A stretch of DNA of 38,423 nucleotides from Mesorhizobium sp. WSM3626 (GTDB lineage: Bacteria > Pseudomonadota > Alphaproteobacteria > Rhizobiales > Rhizobiaceae). Position numbers and translations under genes: made by a program. Of the stretch, positions 8,969 to 17,432 are shown piece after piece. The notes below the pieces were generated by a model, which worked only from the letters and a program-made list of their open reading frames with translations, made no database searches and had not been told where the DNA came from. Position 1 is the stretch's first letter; each line of letters begins with the position of its first letter. The stretch is from positions 231,467 through 269,889 of the forward strand of contig NZ_AZUY01000003.1 of NCBI RefSeq assembly GCF_000513935.1. The letters run 5' to 3'.

Positions 8969-9643
8969 ATGCGAATCTTGCTGGTCGAGGACGAGCCTGA
9001 AATGGTCTCTGCGTTGCGTGCCGCGCTGAAGCGCCACGACATGGTGGTCGATCACGCCGGTTCGCTCAACGAGGCGGAAGGCTCCGTTGCCGCGGACAGC
9101 TACGACGCGATCCTGCTCGACCGCCAGTTGCCGGATGGCGACGGGTTGTCGCTGGTGCCCAGATTGCGTTCGGCCAAGAACACCACGCCAGTGCTGATGC
9201 TGACGGCGAGAGGCGACACATCGGACAAGGTCGATGGGCTGGACATGGGCGCGGACGACTATCTAGCGAAACCATTCGCCTTCGAGGAACTGCTGGCTCG
9301 CCTGCGCGCGCTGCTCAGGCGCCCGGCGCCGATACAGTCGCAATTCATCCGTGCCGGCGATCTGGTGCTCGATGTCGGGCATCGCGAAGCGTCGATCCGT
9401 GCCGAACCGCTCAGCCTGCCGCGCCGCGAACTCCTGGTGCTGGAGGCGCTGATGCGGCGCACCGGCCGCATGGTGCAACGCGAGGCGCTGATGGACGCGG
9501 TGTTCGGCCTCGATGACGAGATCCAGTCCAACGCCCTCGACACCCATGTCTCGCGCCTGCGCCGCAAGCTCGCCGATGCCGATGCCGGCGTGACGATCAA
9601 CGGCATTCGCGGCGTCGGCTATCTCCTGCGCGAGACGACATGA
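8969..9643 (+). CDS. OmpR-family response regulator
   Basis: Two-component response regulator of 224 residues. The receiver domain has the acidic pair in LLVEDEPE at residues 4-11, the phosphorylated aspartate in AILLDRQLPDGDG at residue 51, and the conserved lysine in DYLAKPFAFEELLAR near residue 101. A winged-helix DNA-binding domain follows from about residue 125, ending with ALDTHVSRLRRKL and IRGVGYLL. The ATG at 8969 has a GGAG site nine bases upstream. A TTG at 8855 is in frame but would put unrelated residues before the receiver. The gene lies ten bases ahead of the histidine kinase gene, its likely partner, and is divergent from pmtA. Confidence 0.93.
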   Translation: MRILLVEDEPEMVSALRAALKRHDMVVDHAGSLNEAEGSVAADSYDAILLDRQLPDGDGLSLVPRLRSAKNTTPVLMLTARGDTSDKVDGLDMGADDYLAKPFAFEELLARLRALLRRPAPIQSQFIRAGDLVLDVGHREASIRAEPLSLPRRELLVLEALMRRTGRMVQREALMDAVFGLDDEIQSNALDTHVSRLRRKLADADAGVTINGIRGVGYLLRETT

Positions 9644-9653
9644 GCGCCAAGCA

Positions 9654-11014
9654 ATGAGCCTCAAGCGCCCGCGTTCGCTGAAATGGAGCCTGGTGCTGCG
9701 CATCGCCTTGCTGCAATGCGCGATGCTGACGCTGATCATCGTCGGCATTCTCGTCGCATTGCTCGCCACCGGGCTCATTCCGCACGATTATGAGGACGGC
9801 ACAATGGACGTGCTGGCGGATGCGGTGGCGCGTGACGCAGGCGGGAAGCTCATCCTGCGCAAGACCTCGGACCTGACGAAGCTGCGATCCGAGGTCCCCG
9901 ATCTCTGGTTCATCATCCGAGACAAGCAGGGCCAGCGGCTGCAGGAGGGCACCATGCCGCCCATCTTCCAGCCTTTCGCCGGATTGCTGGACACTATCAG
10001 CGACGCCCGTATCGACCACGCAATCGGACAAACCGCGCCGCCGGAGGGGAAGATCCGCTGGACCGATACGGCGGCCGGCAATGTCCAGATCTTCACCGGC
10101 ACCAAGGGCGGGCTTTCGCTGTTGCGCCTGCTCGACCAGGCGCCGCAATTCTTCCTGCAAGGCATATTGCCGCTCGCCGGGCTGATGGCGCTGGCCACGC
10201 TGTTCGCGACGCCCTGGGTGGTGCGTGGCGCCCTTTCGGGCCTAGGCCATGCAGCCGCCGAGGCTGAGCGCATCGACATCGACCAGCGGGGTGTCCAGCT
10301 GCCGCTGAAGGACGTACCGACAGAGGTGACACCGCTGGTCAAGGCGGTGAATGCGGCCCTTGCGCGGCTCGACAAGGGCTATGAGCGCCACAAACGTTTC
10401 CTCACCGACGCCGCCCTGAGCTCAGGACACCGGTCGCCATCCTCAACACGCGCCTCGCCTCGCTGCCGGCGACACCGGAACGGGCACGGCTGCTGCAGGA
10501 TGCAGCACGGCTCTCGACGCTGACCGACCAGTTGCTCGACCTGCAGCGTCTCGACCGGCAAACATTGCCCTTCGAGAAGGTCGATCTCGTGGCGATCGCG
10601 CGAGGCGTCATCGTCGACCTCGCGCCGATGGCATTCTCGGCCGGATACGAGATGTCGTTCGAGCCGGAGAGGGACACGCTTTTTGCCACCGGCGACCGCA
10701 CCGCGATCGAACGTGCGGTGACCAACATCGTGCAGAACGCCATCGAGCATGGCGGCCGCGCCGGCAAGATCACCGTCAGCGTCACAACACCCGCCATCAT
10801 CGAGGTGCGGGACGAAGGCGACGGCGTGCCGCCGGGCGAGCGGGAGCGCATCTTCGAACCCTTCTACCGATTGCGCCCGCAGGATCATGGCGCCGGCCTC
10901 GGCCTCAACCTCGTGCAGGAGATCATGCATCTCCATGGCGGGCGAATCGAAATCCTCGACGGCAAGCCCAGCGGCGCCTGCTTCAGGATGAGTTTTCGCG
11001 CGTTGGCGGCATAG
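9654..11014 (+). pseudogene. Sensor histidine kinase, frameshifted at the phosphoacceptor histidine
   Basis: Membrane sensor kinase partner of the preceding regulator. The first part (9654 to about 10416) encodes a membrane helix at residues 14-40, a periplasmic domain, a second helix near 172-192 and a HAMP-like linker, ending YERHKRFLTDAA. The next codons should read HELRTP. Here the sequence is GCC GCC C-T GAG CTC AGG, so one base is missing between 10416 and 10417, within the histidine codon. The other frame then continues without a gap as ELRTPVAILNTRLASLPATP, followed by the N box (ERAVTNIVQNAIEHG), VRDEGDGVPPGE, and GAGLGLNLVQEIMHLHGG, to 11014. As written, the first frame stops at 10523 without a catalytic domain. 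It could be a real mutation, a phase-variable state or a sequencing error. Confidence 0.85.
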
Positions 11015-11136
11015 CGTCGCCGCGAGTTTACACGGACGCCCGCGATGACATCAGTCGATGACAAACAGCAGACAACGAATTCCGGCGTCTATGCCGCCGG
11101 AGACGCGGCATCCCTGATGCACAACATCGCCTTCGG

Positions 11137-11913
11137 CTAAATTCCCGCTTCGCCGCCGGCAATGCTGAGCCGCGCGCCGGCCTGTGCGAGGGCGGCGGCA
11201 ATGTCATGCGGCGGCGCGCGATCGGTGGCGAGTTCGGAAAAGCCGTCGAAGCCGCAGACCTGAACCAAGCCCTGGCGGCCGAACTTCGTGTGGTCGGTGA
11301 CGACGAGCGAGCGCTGGCCGCGCGACAGCACCATGCGGGCGAATTCCGCCTCGTCCAGATCAAAGTCCATGACACCCGTCACCGCATCCACGGCGCCGGT
11401 GGAAATGATGGCGTGGCTGACCGAGAAGCGGCTGACGAACTCGATCGCCGACGTCCCGAACGCGGCTCCTGAATCGCTGCGCAGCTCGCCGCCGGCCATA
11501 TAGACCTTGTTGCCGTTGATGGTGGCCAGCGTGCGGGCAATATCAGACGAGTTGGTGACGACCGTCAGGCGCCGGTGGCCGAGCAGTTCGCGCGCCAGGA
11601 ACGAGGTCGTGGTGCCGGTGTCGAGCATGATCGATTCGCCGTCGCGGATGGTGGCGGCAACCATGCGCGCGATGACGCGCTTGGCGTCGGCATGCTCGCG
11701 CATGCGCCGTTCGAACGGCGCTTCGCCGATCATCGACGGCAGGCCAACGGCGCCATGCATCTTCAGAACCGAGCCGTCGCCGGTGAGCGGCTTGACGTCC
11801 CGCCGCACGGTTTCGAGGGAAACGCCCAACCGGTCTGCCAGGCTGGCGATGGTGACGGTTCCCTCTTCTTGCAGCAGCCGCAGGATCTCGCCATGCCGTT
11901 TCGAGTGGATCAT
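11137..11913 (-). CDS. DeoR-family transcriptional regulator
   Basis: Repressor-type regulator of 258 residues. The N-terminal DeoR helix-turn-helix is visible: RHGEILRLLQEEGTVTIASL at residues 5-24, followed by ADRLGVSLETVRRDVKPLTG. The C-terminal sensor domain has the usual DTGTTTSFLARELLGH and VVTDHTKFGR motifs, which bind phosphorylated sugars or related metabolites in this family. I chose the ATG at 11913 because it gives the typical MIHSKRHGEIL start. The gene is divergent from the choline-kinase-like gene at 12333, and the gap holds three TTGCCC half-sites. It therefore probably controls that operon, with a phosphorylated compound made by the kinase as a plausible inducer (inference). 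Confidence 0.9.
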   Translation of the reverse strand: MIHSKRHGEILRLLQEEGTVTIASLADRLGVSLETVRRDVKPLTGDGSVLKMHGAVGLPSMIGEAPFERRMREHADAKRVIARMVAATIRDGESIMLDTGTTTSFLARELLGHRRLTVVTNSSDIARTLATINGNKVYMAGGELRSDSGAAFGTSAIEFVSRFSVSHAIISTGAVDAVTGVMDFDLDEAEFARMVLSRGQRSLVVTDHTKFGRQGLVQVCGFDGFSELATDRAPPHDIAAALAQAGARLSIAGGEAGI

Positions 11914-11926
11914 ATGTGCGCGTCCC

Positions 11927-11991
11927 GGAATTTGCCCGTTTCCAAAGGCATTCCTAACGCATTTAAAGGAATTGCCCATGCTTTCGGGCAA
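11927..11991. promoter_or_regulatory. Candidate DeoR operator region with three TTGCCC half-sites
   Basis: GGAATTTGCCCG occurs at 11927-11938 and GGAATTGCCC at 11968-11977. A reversed half-site completes TTGCCC (11972-11977), an 8-base spacer and GGGCAA (11986-11991). The cluster lies directly upstream of the DeoR ATG and before the predicted promoter of the kinase operon, which is where an autoregulating repressor would bind. Confidence 0.45.
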
Positions 11992-12019
11992 AATACCCAA
12001 AAAAAGTCACATCTTTTTA

Positions 12020-12048
12020 TTGACAGAAGAGCAACCCTGGCGTGAAAT
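12020..12048 (+). promoter_or_regulatory. Predicted sigma-70 promoter of the kinase-flavoprotein operon
   Basis: A perfect TTGACA (12020-12025) is followed after 17 bases by TGAAAT (12043-12048), which matches four of six -10 positions. The surrounding 50 bases are AT-rich compared with the rest of the window. A start near 12055 would give a leader of about 280 bases before the GTG at 12333. Confidence 0.45.
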
Positions 12049-12194
12049 CCAATCCCAACAGGGGTTCGGAGCTGCAGCGGGAGGATGATTGGCAGAGCCG
12101 CAACTCATTGACCAGGCAGCCTGCGATGTGTCTGGCGCAAGGAATTTTCAGATCCGCGGGGGCGGATGCCGGGTTCAAAAACCTGGCCAAGGGG

Positions 12195-12250
12195 CTCGTC
12201 GGTGCGGTGCGGGATACCGATCCTGGCGTCCCGCACCGACGAGATTTTTT
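12195..12250 (+). terminator. Intrinsic terminator inside the leader of the kinase operon
   Basis: CTCGTCGGTGCGG (12195-12207) pairs perfectly with CCGCACCGACGAG (12231-12243) and is followed by ATTTTTT (12244-12250), a textbook rho-independent terminator on the plus strand. A tandem GGTGC repeat allows an alternative register, GTGCGGGA (12207-12214) with TCCCGCAC (12229-12236). It lies after the predicted promoter and 83 bases before the kinase start, so it ends either a regulated leader or a separate small RNA of about 200 bases. The rest of this 419-base gap (11914-12332) shows no convincing gene. Confidence 0.7.
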
Positions 12251-12332
12251 GCGTTTCTCCCCGCCGTCGTTGCGCTGCCCAGGGCGCTTGGCGAAACCCG
12301 GCAAACCAGCCCAGCAAACCAGGGATGATCCC

Positions 12333-13220
12333 GTGATTGCCGAAGACCGCATCCGCGCCCTGCCCTGCTGGACGGGCGCCATCGAGATCGCGCCGCTGCC
12401 CGGCGGCTTGAGCAACGCGAATTATGTGGTCACCGACACGGCCGGCAAACATGTCGTGCGCTTCGGCCAGGATTATCCGTTCCACCATGTCTTCCGCGAA
12501 CGCGAGGTGATGACCGCGCGGGCGGCTCACGCCGCCGGGTTCGCGCCGACGGTCCATTATGCCGAACCAGGAATCCTGGTGACGGCGTTTCTTGGCGCCA
12601 AAACCTATCTGGCCGAGGACGTGCGCGCCAATCTCGGCCGCGTCGCGGCGCTGATGCGCGGCTTCCACCGGGAGATGCCCAACCATATCTCCGGCGCGGG
12701 CTTCATGTTCTGGGTGTTCCACGTCATCCGCGACTATGCGCGCACGCTTGAAGAAGGCGACAGCCGCAAGCGCGGTGACCTGCCGCGCTTCCTGGCGTTG
12801 GCCGACGAACTGGAGCGCGCTCAGAAATTGCTGCCGATCGTCTTTGGCCACAATGATCTTCTGCCTGCCAATATTCTCGACGACGGCAGCAGGCTGTGGC
12901 TGATTGATTTCGAATATGCCGGCTTCAACACGGCGATGTTCGACCTCGCCGGCGTCGCTTCCAACGCCGGCATGAGCGATGAGGAATCCTTCGCCTTCCT
13001 GACCGCCTATTTCATGAAGGAACCGGATGAGGCGATCCGCCGCTCGCACGCCGCCATGCAATGCGCCTCGCTGCTGCGCGAAGCGATGTGGAGCATGGTG
13101 TCGGAACTCTATCTCGACGCGCCCGGCATCGACTACGTCGCCTACACCGAGGAAAACCTGGTGAGGCTCGACGCGGCGCTGGAAAGCTACCGGACAAAAT
13201 ACGGGATCCTGAAATCATGA
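12333..13220 (+). CDS. Choline-kinase-like (aminoglycoside phosphotransferase fold) kinase
   Basis: Small-molecule kinase of 295 residues in the choline/ethanolamine kinase and APH superfamily. The nucleotide-binding N-lobe begins PLPGGLSNANYVV near residue 27. The catalytic loop is GHNDLLPAN with H173, D175 and N180, and the metal-binding aspartate is D192 in LIDFEYAG. I chose the GTG at 12333, seven bases after an AGGGA site. There is no suitable ATG, and longer readings would translate the terminator. Its stop overlaps the next gene's start (ATGA), so it is coupled to a dimethylglycine/sarcosine-dehydrogenase-like gene. That context suggests phosphorylation of an amino alcohol or methylated amine. 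A thiamine-type or other alcohol substrate is also possible. Confidence 0.85.
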   Translation: MIAEDRIRALPCWTGAIEIAPLPGGLSNANYVVTDTAGKHVVRFGQDYPFHHVFREREVMTARAAHAAGFAPTVHYAEPGILVTAFLGAKTYLAEDVRANLGRVAALMRGFHREMPNHISGAGFMFWVFHVIRDYARTLEEGDSRKRGDLPRFLALADELERAQKLLPIVFGHNDLLPANILDDGSRLWLIDFEYAGFNTAMFDLAGVASNAGMSDEESFAFLTAYFMKEPDEAIRRSHAAMQCASLLREAMWSMVSELYLDAPGIDYVAYTEENLVRLDAALESYRTKYGILKS

Positions 13221-15670
13221 CCTTGCCTAGCCAGGCCGCGATCGTCGTCATCGGCGGCGGCATCATCGGCTGTTCGACGGCCTATCATCTGGCGCGCGAC
13301 CACAAGGCCGACGTGGTGCTGCTCGAACAGGGCAAGCTGACCTCGGGCTCGACCTGGCATGCCGCCGGCCTGGTCGGGCAATTGCGCTCGTCGGCCTCGA
13401 TCACGCGGGTACTGAAATACTCCGTCGACCTCTACAAGGGGCTGGAAGCCGAGACCGGGCTCGCCACCGGCTGGAAAATGACCGGCTGCCTCAGGCTCGC
13501 CACCAATGCCGACCGCTGGACCGAGTACAAAAGGCTGGCGACGACGGCGAGAAGCTTCGGCATGGACATGCAGCTTCTGTCGCCCGCGGAGGTCAAGACG
13601 ATGTGGCCGCTGATGGAGACCGGCGATCTGGTCGGCGCGTCCTGGCTGCCGACCGACGGCCAGGCGAGCCCTTCCGACATCACGCAGTCGCTGGCCAAGG
13701 GCGCGCGCATGCATGGCGCCAAGCTCTACGAGGGGGTGTGTGTCACCGGCTTCGAGATGAAGGGCGGCCGCATCACGGCGGTGAAGACCAATCAAGGCGA
13801 CATCGCCTGTGACAAGGTGGTGAACTGCGCTGGGCAATGGGCGCGGCAGGTCGGCGCCATGGCCGGCATCAACGTGCCGCTGCAGCCGGTGAAGCACCAG
13901 TACATCATCACCGAGAAAATCGCGGGGCTGGCGACTGACGCGCCGACGCTGCGCGACCCCGATCGGCGCACCTATTTCAAGGAAGAGGTCGGCGGGCTGG
14001 TGATGGGCGGCTATGAGCCGAACCCGCAGGCCTGGACAACCGGTCTCCCCGGAGGCGACGTGCCCGACGACTGGGAGTTCCGGCTGTTCGACGACGATTA
14101 CGAGCATTTCGAGCAGCACATGGCTCAGGCGATCGCGCGCGTGCCGGCGCTGGAGACGGTCGGCGTCAAGCAGATGATCAACGGGCCGGAAAGCTTCACG
14201 CCCGACGGCAATTTCATCCTCGGCGTGGCGCCCGAATGCGCCAACATGTTCGTCGGCGCCGGCTTCAACGCTTTCGGTATCGCCTCGGGCGGCGGCGCCG
14301 GCTGGGTGCTGGCGCAATGGGTGGTCGACGGCGAGGCGCCGCTCGACCTGTGGGTGGTCGACATCAGGCGCTTTTCCAACCTGCACCGCGACCGGCAATG
14401 GGTGTGCGAGCGCACGCTGGAAGCCTATGGCAAGCACTACACGATCGGCTTCCCGCACGAGGAGTACGTCAGCGGCCGGCCGCGCATCGTCTCGCCGCTG
14501 TATGAGCGGTTGAAGCAGCAACGCGCCGTGTTCGGCTCGAAGCTCGGTTGGGAGCGGCCAAACTGGTTCGCGCCGAAGGGCGTCGAGCCAAAGGACCTCT
14601 ATTCAATGGGCCGGCAGAACTGGTTTGCCGCCGTCGGCGACGAGCACCGGCACGTGCGCGAGCATGTCGGCATCTTCGACCAGTCGTCCTTCGCCAAATA
14701 TGAGCTGAGCGGCCCCGACGCGGCCAAGGCCCTTGACTGGATTTGCGCCAACGACGTCAGCAAGCCGGTCGGCCGGCTGACCTACACGCAACTCCTCAAT
14801 ACGCGCGGCGGCATCGAGGCTGACCTGACCGTGTCGCGGCTGGTCGAGGAAAAATTCTACATCGTCACCGGCACCGGTTTCCGCACCCATGACGCCTCGT
14901 GGATCAGCGACCATATTGGCGCAGGCCTCGATGCCCAGCTCGCCGATGTCACCGAGGATTTCGGCACGCTGTCGCTGATGGGGCCGCGCGCCCGCGATGT
15001 GCTTTCGGCCGTGACCAATGCGGATGTGTCGAATGCCGGCTTCCCGTTCGGCCATGTGCGGGAAATCGGCATCGCGGGTCACAGGGTCCGGGCGCTGCGT
15101 GTCACCTATGTCGGCGAACTGGGCTGGGAGCTGCATGTGCCGATCGCCGCCACCGGTGAAGTCTTCGACGCGCTGATGGCGGCGGGCGGGAAGCACGACA
15201 TCCGGCCGGTCGGCTACCGCGCGCTGGAATCACTGCGGCTGGAAAAGGGCTATCGCGCCTGGGGCTCCGACATCACGCCCAATGACACACCGCTGGAGGC
15301 CGGGCTGGGCTGGGCCGTAAAGCTGCGTAAGAACACCGACTTCGTCGGACGACGCGCACTTGAGAAAGTTGGCGGCGCAGCGTCGATGAAACGGTTCGCC
15401 GGCTTCACAGTCGATGACCAGGAGATCGTGCTGCTCGGCCGCGAAACCATCCTGCGCAACGGCGAGCCGGTCGGTTATCTCACAAGCGGCGGCTACGGCT
15501 ACACGGTCGGCAAGAACATCGGTTACGGCTATGTGCGCAACGCCGAGGGGGTGAACGATGATTTCCTCGCCTCGGGCAGCTATGAACTGGTGGTGGCGAT
15601 GCAGCGGACGCCGGCTCAAATCTGTCTTGAGTCGCTATACGACCCGGCAATGAAGCGCGTGAAGGCTTAA
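13217..15670 (+). CDS. Dimethylglycine/sarcosine dehydrogenase-like FAD protein with GcvT domain
   Basis: Flavoprotein of 817 residues, the usual length for this family. The N-terminal half is a DAO-type FAD domain with IGGGIIG at residues 12-18. SGSTWHAAGL contains H48, at the position where dimethylglycine dehydrogenase carries its covalent FAD. The C-terminal half, from about residue 430, is a GcvT-like folate-binding region with VTYVGELGWELHVP and LESLRLEKGYRAWGSD. Such enzymes oxidise an N-methyl group and transfer the carbon to tetrahydrofolate. The ATG at 13217 overlaps the kinase stop. The gene ends convergently with a methyltransferase gene, and both stop codons share TTAA at 15667-15670. 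The precise substrate is not determinable. Dimethylglycine, sarcosine and other N-methyl amines are candidates. Confidence 0.88.
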   Translation: MTLPSQAAIVVIGGGIIGCSTAYHLARDHKADVVLLEQGKLTSGSTWHAAGLVGQLRSSASITRVLKYSVDLYKGLEAETGLATGWKMTGCLRLATNADRWTEYKRLATTARSFGMDMQLLSPAEVKTMWPLMETGDLVGASWLPTDGQASPSDITQSLAKGARMHGAKLYEGVCVTGFEMKGGRITAVKTNQGDIACDKVVNCAGQWARQVGAMAGINVPLQPVKHQYIITEKIAGLATDAPTLRDPDRRTYFKEEVGGLVMGGYEPNPQAWTTGLPGGDVPDDWEFRLFDDDYEHFEQHMAQAIARVPALETVGVKQMINGPESFTPDGNFILGVAPECANMFVGAGFNAFGIASGGGAGWVLAQWVVDGEAPLDLWVVDIRRFSNLHRDRQWVCERTLEAYGKHYTIGFPHEEYVSGRPRIVSPLYERLKQQRAVFGSKLGWERPNWFAPKGVEPKDLYSMGRQNWFAAVGDEHRHVREHVGIFDQSSFAKYELSGPDAAKALDWICANDVSKPVGRLTYTQLLNTRGGIEADLTVSRLVEEKFYIVTGTGFRTHDASWISDHIGAGLDAQLADVTEDFGTLSLMGPRARDVLSAVTNADVSNAGFPFGHVREIGIAGHRVRALRVTYVGELGWELHVPIAATGEVFDALMAAGGKHDIRPVGYRALESLRLEKGYRAWGSDITPNDTPLEAGLGWAVKLRKNTDFVGRRALEKVGGAASMKRFAGFTVDDQEIVLLGRETILRNGEPVGYLTSGGYGYTVGKNIGYGYVRNAEGVNDDFLASGSYELVVAMQRTPAQICLESLYDPAMKRVKA

Positions 15671-16299
15671 CGCACGCGCAAAGCAAGGCCACGGCTGGGG
15701 ACGGTATCGGCCTCGCCAGGCATCGAGACGTAGGGACGTGTTTCCTCAATGCGGACGACCAGGCCTTGCGCCTCGAGTTCGGCGATGCGCGCGGCAAAGC
15801 CCTGATCCCACAACGTGTTCTTGACCGTCAGCACGATCACTCCGCCCGGCCGGCAGATGCGGATCAGTTCGTCCAAACCGTCGGCGCCGACATGACCCGA
15901 GGTGAACACACCGGCCGAGATGATGCCGGCATAGGTGTCGTTGGGAAAAGGCAGGTCACCGCCGAGTGCCAGGCAATGCAGCGCCGAATAGACGCCCTTG
16001 CGCGCGGCCTGATCCAGCATGCCCTGCGAGATGTCGAGCGCCTCGACCTGGGGATAGCCGGCAATGTCGAGCCATTCGCCGATCAGCCCGGTACCTGCCC
16101 CGGCGTCGAGCAGCGAGGCTGAACCGCGCGGCAGATGGCGGGCCAGCAAGGCAAGGCAGATCGTCGGGTGGCGGTAGCCGGCGGTCGACATATCGGCGTC
16201 ATAGGTTTGCGACCACCTGTCATAGAGTGCCGCCACCTCTTCCGGGCGCTTGGCCGCGTAGGCCTCGCCGAGCGCGCCTTGATGTTTGCCGTCCGTCAC
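15667..16299 (-). CDS. Class I SAM-dependent methyltransferase
   Basis: Soluble methyltransferase of 210 residues. The SAM-binding motif I is LLDAGAGTGLIGEWL near residue 65. The acidic end of strand 2 is in VEALDISQGMLDQA, and the post-motif strand is ELIRICRPGGVIVLTVKNT. An N-terminal EEVAALYDRWSQTYDADM stretch is typical of the WBSCR27-like group. I use the GTG at 16299, since there is no ATG near the conserved start, and a GGGAG site lies eleven bases upstream. That spacing is long, so the start is uncertain. It is divergent from the second kinase gene and convergent with the flavoprotein gene. Its substrate is unknown; its location between two choline-kinase-like genes hints at a methylated metabolite. 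Confidence 0.8.
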   Translation of the reverse strand: MTDGKHQGALGEAYAAKRPEEVAALYDRWSQTYDADMSTAGYRHPTICLALLARHLPRGSASLLDAGAGTGLIGEWLDIAGYPQVEALDISQGMLDQAARKGVYSALHCLALGGDLPFPNDTYAGIISAGVFTSGHVGADGLDELIRICRPGGVIVLTVKNTLWDQGFAARIAELEAQGLVVRIEETRPYVSMPGEADTVPSRGLALRVR

Positions 16300-16393
16300 G
16301 TGTCCACAAACTCCCTGTCTTGCCGGGATGATAGCCAAACGGCGAAAATTGTGGAACCGTTGTCGCAAAGAAATAGCGCGTGGGGACGCAGGC

Positions 16394-17296
16394 ATGGTGA
16401 CAGACGAGGCGCGGGCAAAACTTGCCGCCATTCCGGTGCTGGCTGGCTACACCGGGCCGCTGGAACGGCTTGGCGGCCTCACCAACCTCGTCTTCAAGGC
16501 CGGCGATTACTGCCTGCGCATTCCGGGCAAAGGCACCGAGGAATACATCAACCGCGCCAACGAAGCGGTGGCGGCGCGCGAGGCGGCGAAGGCCGGCGTC
16601 AGTCCCGAGGTGCTGCATGCCGATGCCGCCACGGGCCTGATGGTGACGCGCTACATCGCCGATGCCGAGACGATGTCGCCGGAGAAATTCAGGGAGCGGC
16701 AGGGCAGTCCGGCCCGGGCGGCCGAGGCCTTCCACAAGCTGCACGCGTCCGGCGCGGTATTCCCGTTCCGCTTCGAGCTGTTTTCGATGATCGATGACTA
16801 TCTCAAGGTGCTGTCGACCAGGGATGTCGCCCTGCCCGCCGGCTATCATGACGTGGTGCGCGCGGCCGGCAGCGTGCGCTCGGCCCTGGCCGTTCACCCC
16901 TTGCCCCTCGTCGCCTGCCATTGCGATCCGCTGTGCGAAAATTTTCTCGATACGGGCGAGCGGATGTGGATCGTCGACTGGGAATATTCCGGGATGAACG
17001 ACCCCCTCTGGGACCTCGGCGATCTCAGCGTCGAAGGCAAGTTCGACGCGGCCCAGGACGAGGAGTTGATGCGCGCCTATTTCGGTGGCGAGGCGAAGCC
17101 GGCGGAGCGCGGCCGCGTCGTCATCTACAAGGCGATGTGCGACCTGTTGTGGACGTTGTGGGGGCTGATCCAGCTCGCCAACAACAATCCGGCCGACGAT
17201 TTCCGCGCCTATGCCGACGGCCGCTTCGCACGCTGCAAGGCGCTTATGGAGACAGAGGAATTTTTGCGGCACCTTGCTGCGGTACGCCAGGGCTAA
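16394..17296 (+). CDS. Second choline-kinase-like phosphotransferase
   Basis: Kinase of 300 residues in the choline/ethanolamine kinase group, only distantly similar to the one at 12333. The N-lobe reads ERLGGLTNLVFKAGDYCLRI near residues 25-44. The catalytic loop is ACHCDPLCENFLD with H176, D178 and N183, and the metal site is IVDWEYSGMNDPLWDLGDLS. The DPLWDLGDLS wording is close to that of choline and ethanolamine kinases. The ATG at 16394 has a GGGGA site upstream. It is divergent from the methyltransferase gene, with 94 bases between their starts. A palindromic repeat lies downstream. Two kinases of one fold within 5 kb suggest two related substrates or successive steps. The natural substrate is unproven. 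Confidence 0.85.
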   Translation: MVTDEARAKLAAIPVLAGYTGPLERLGGLTNLVFKAGDYCLRIPGKGTEEYINRANEAVAAREAAKAGVSPEVLHADAATGLMVTRYIADAETMSPEKFRERQGSPARAAEAFHKLHASGAVFPFRFELFSMIDDYLKVLSTRDVALPAGYHDVVRAAGSVRSALAVHPLPLVACHCDPLCENFLDTGERMWIVDWEYSGMNDPLWDLGDLSVEGKFDAAQDEELMRAYFGGEAKPAERGRVVIYKAMCDLLWTLWGLIQLANNNPADDFRAYADGRFARCKALMETEEFLRHLAAVRQG

Positions 17297-17327
17297 AGCG
17301 CGGCATTGGACACCCGAAATCCGGGCC

Positions 17328-17432
17328 CTACAGCATGTCGCGGCGAACAGGATTCACCGCGACATGCTGTAGGCTTCTGATTTTATGCATGTCGTTGTCC
17401 CGGAACCGAGTACACTTCCGGGCGACATGCAT
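17328..17432. repeat. Double-hairpin intergenic repeat, copy 1 (CATGTCG family)
   Basis: Hairpin one has perfect 16-base arms CTACAGCATGTCGCGG (17328-17343) and CCGCGACATGCTGTAG (17357-17372). Hairpin two has ATGCATGTCG (17385-17394) and CGACATGCAT (17423-17432), with an inner CCCGGAA/TTCCGGG stem. It lies between convergent genes and abuts the stop of the EamA gene. A second copy in the opposite orientation is at 33451-33536. Confidence 0.85.

Noticed and set aside
12089..12328. A 79-codon TTG-start frame in the leader of the kinase operon, with GGGAGG just upstream
   Set aside because: It runs through the terminator hairpin, is rich in Arg and Gly, and has no recognisable family. A short leader ORF remains possible, but the evidence is too weak to list as a gene.
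13187..14521. A 444-codon open frame antisense to the flavoprotein
   Set aside because: The flavoprotein has FAD and GcvT motifs and coupled translation. The antisense frame shows only codon-bias echo.
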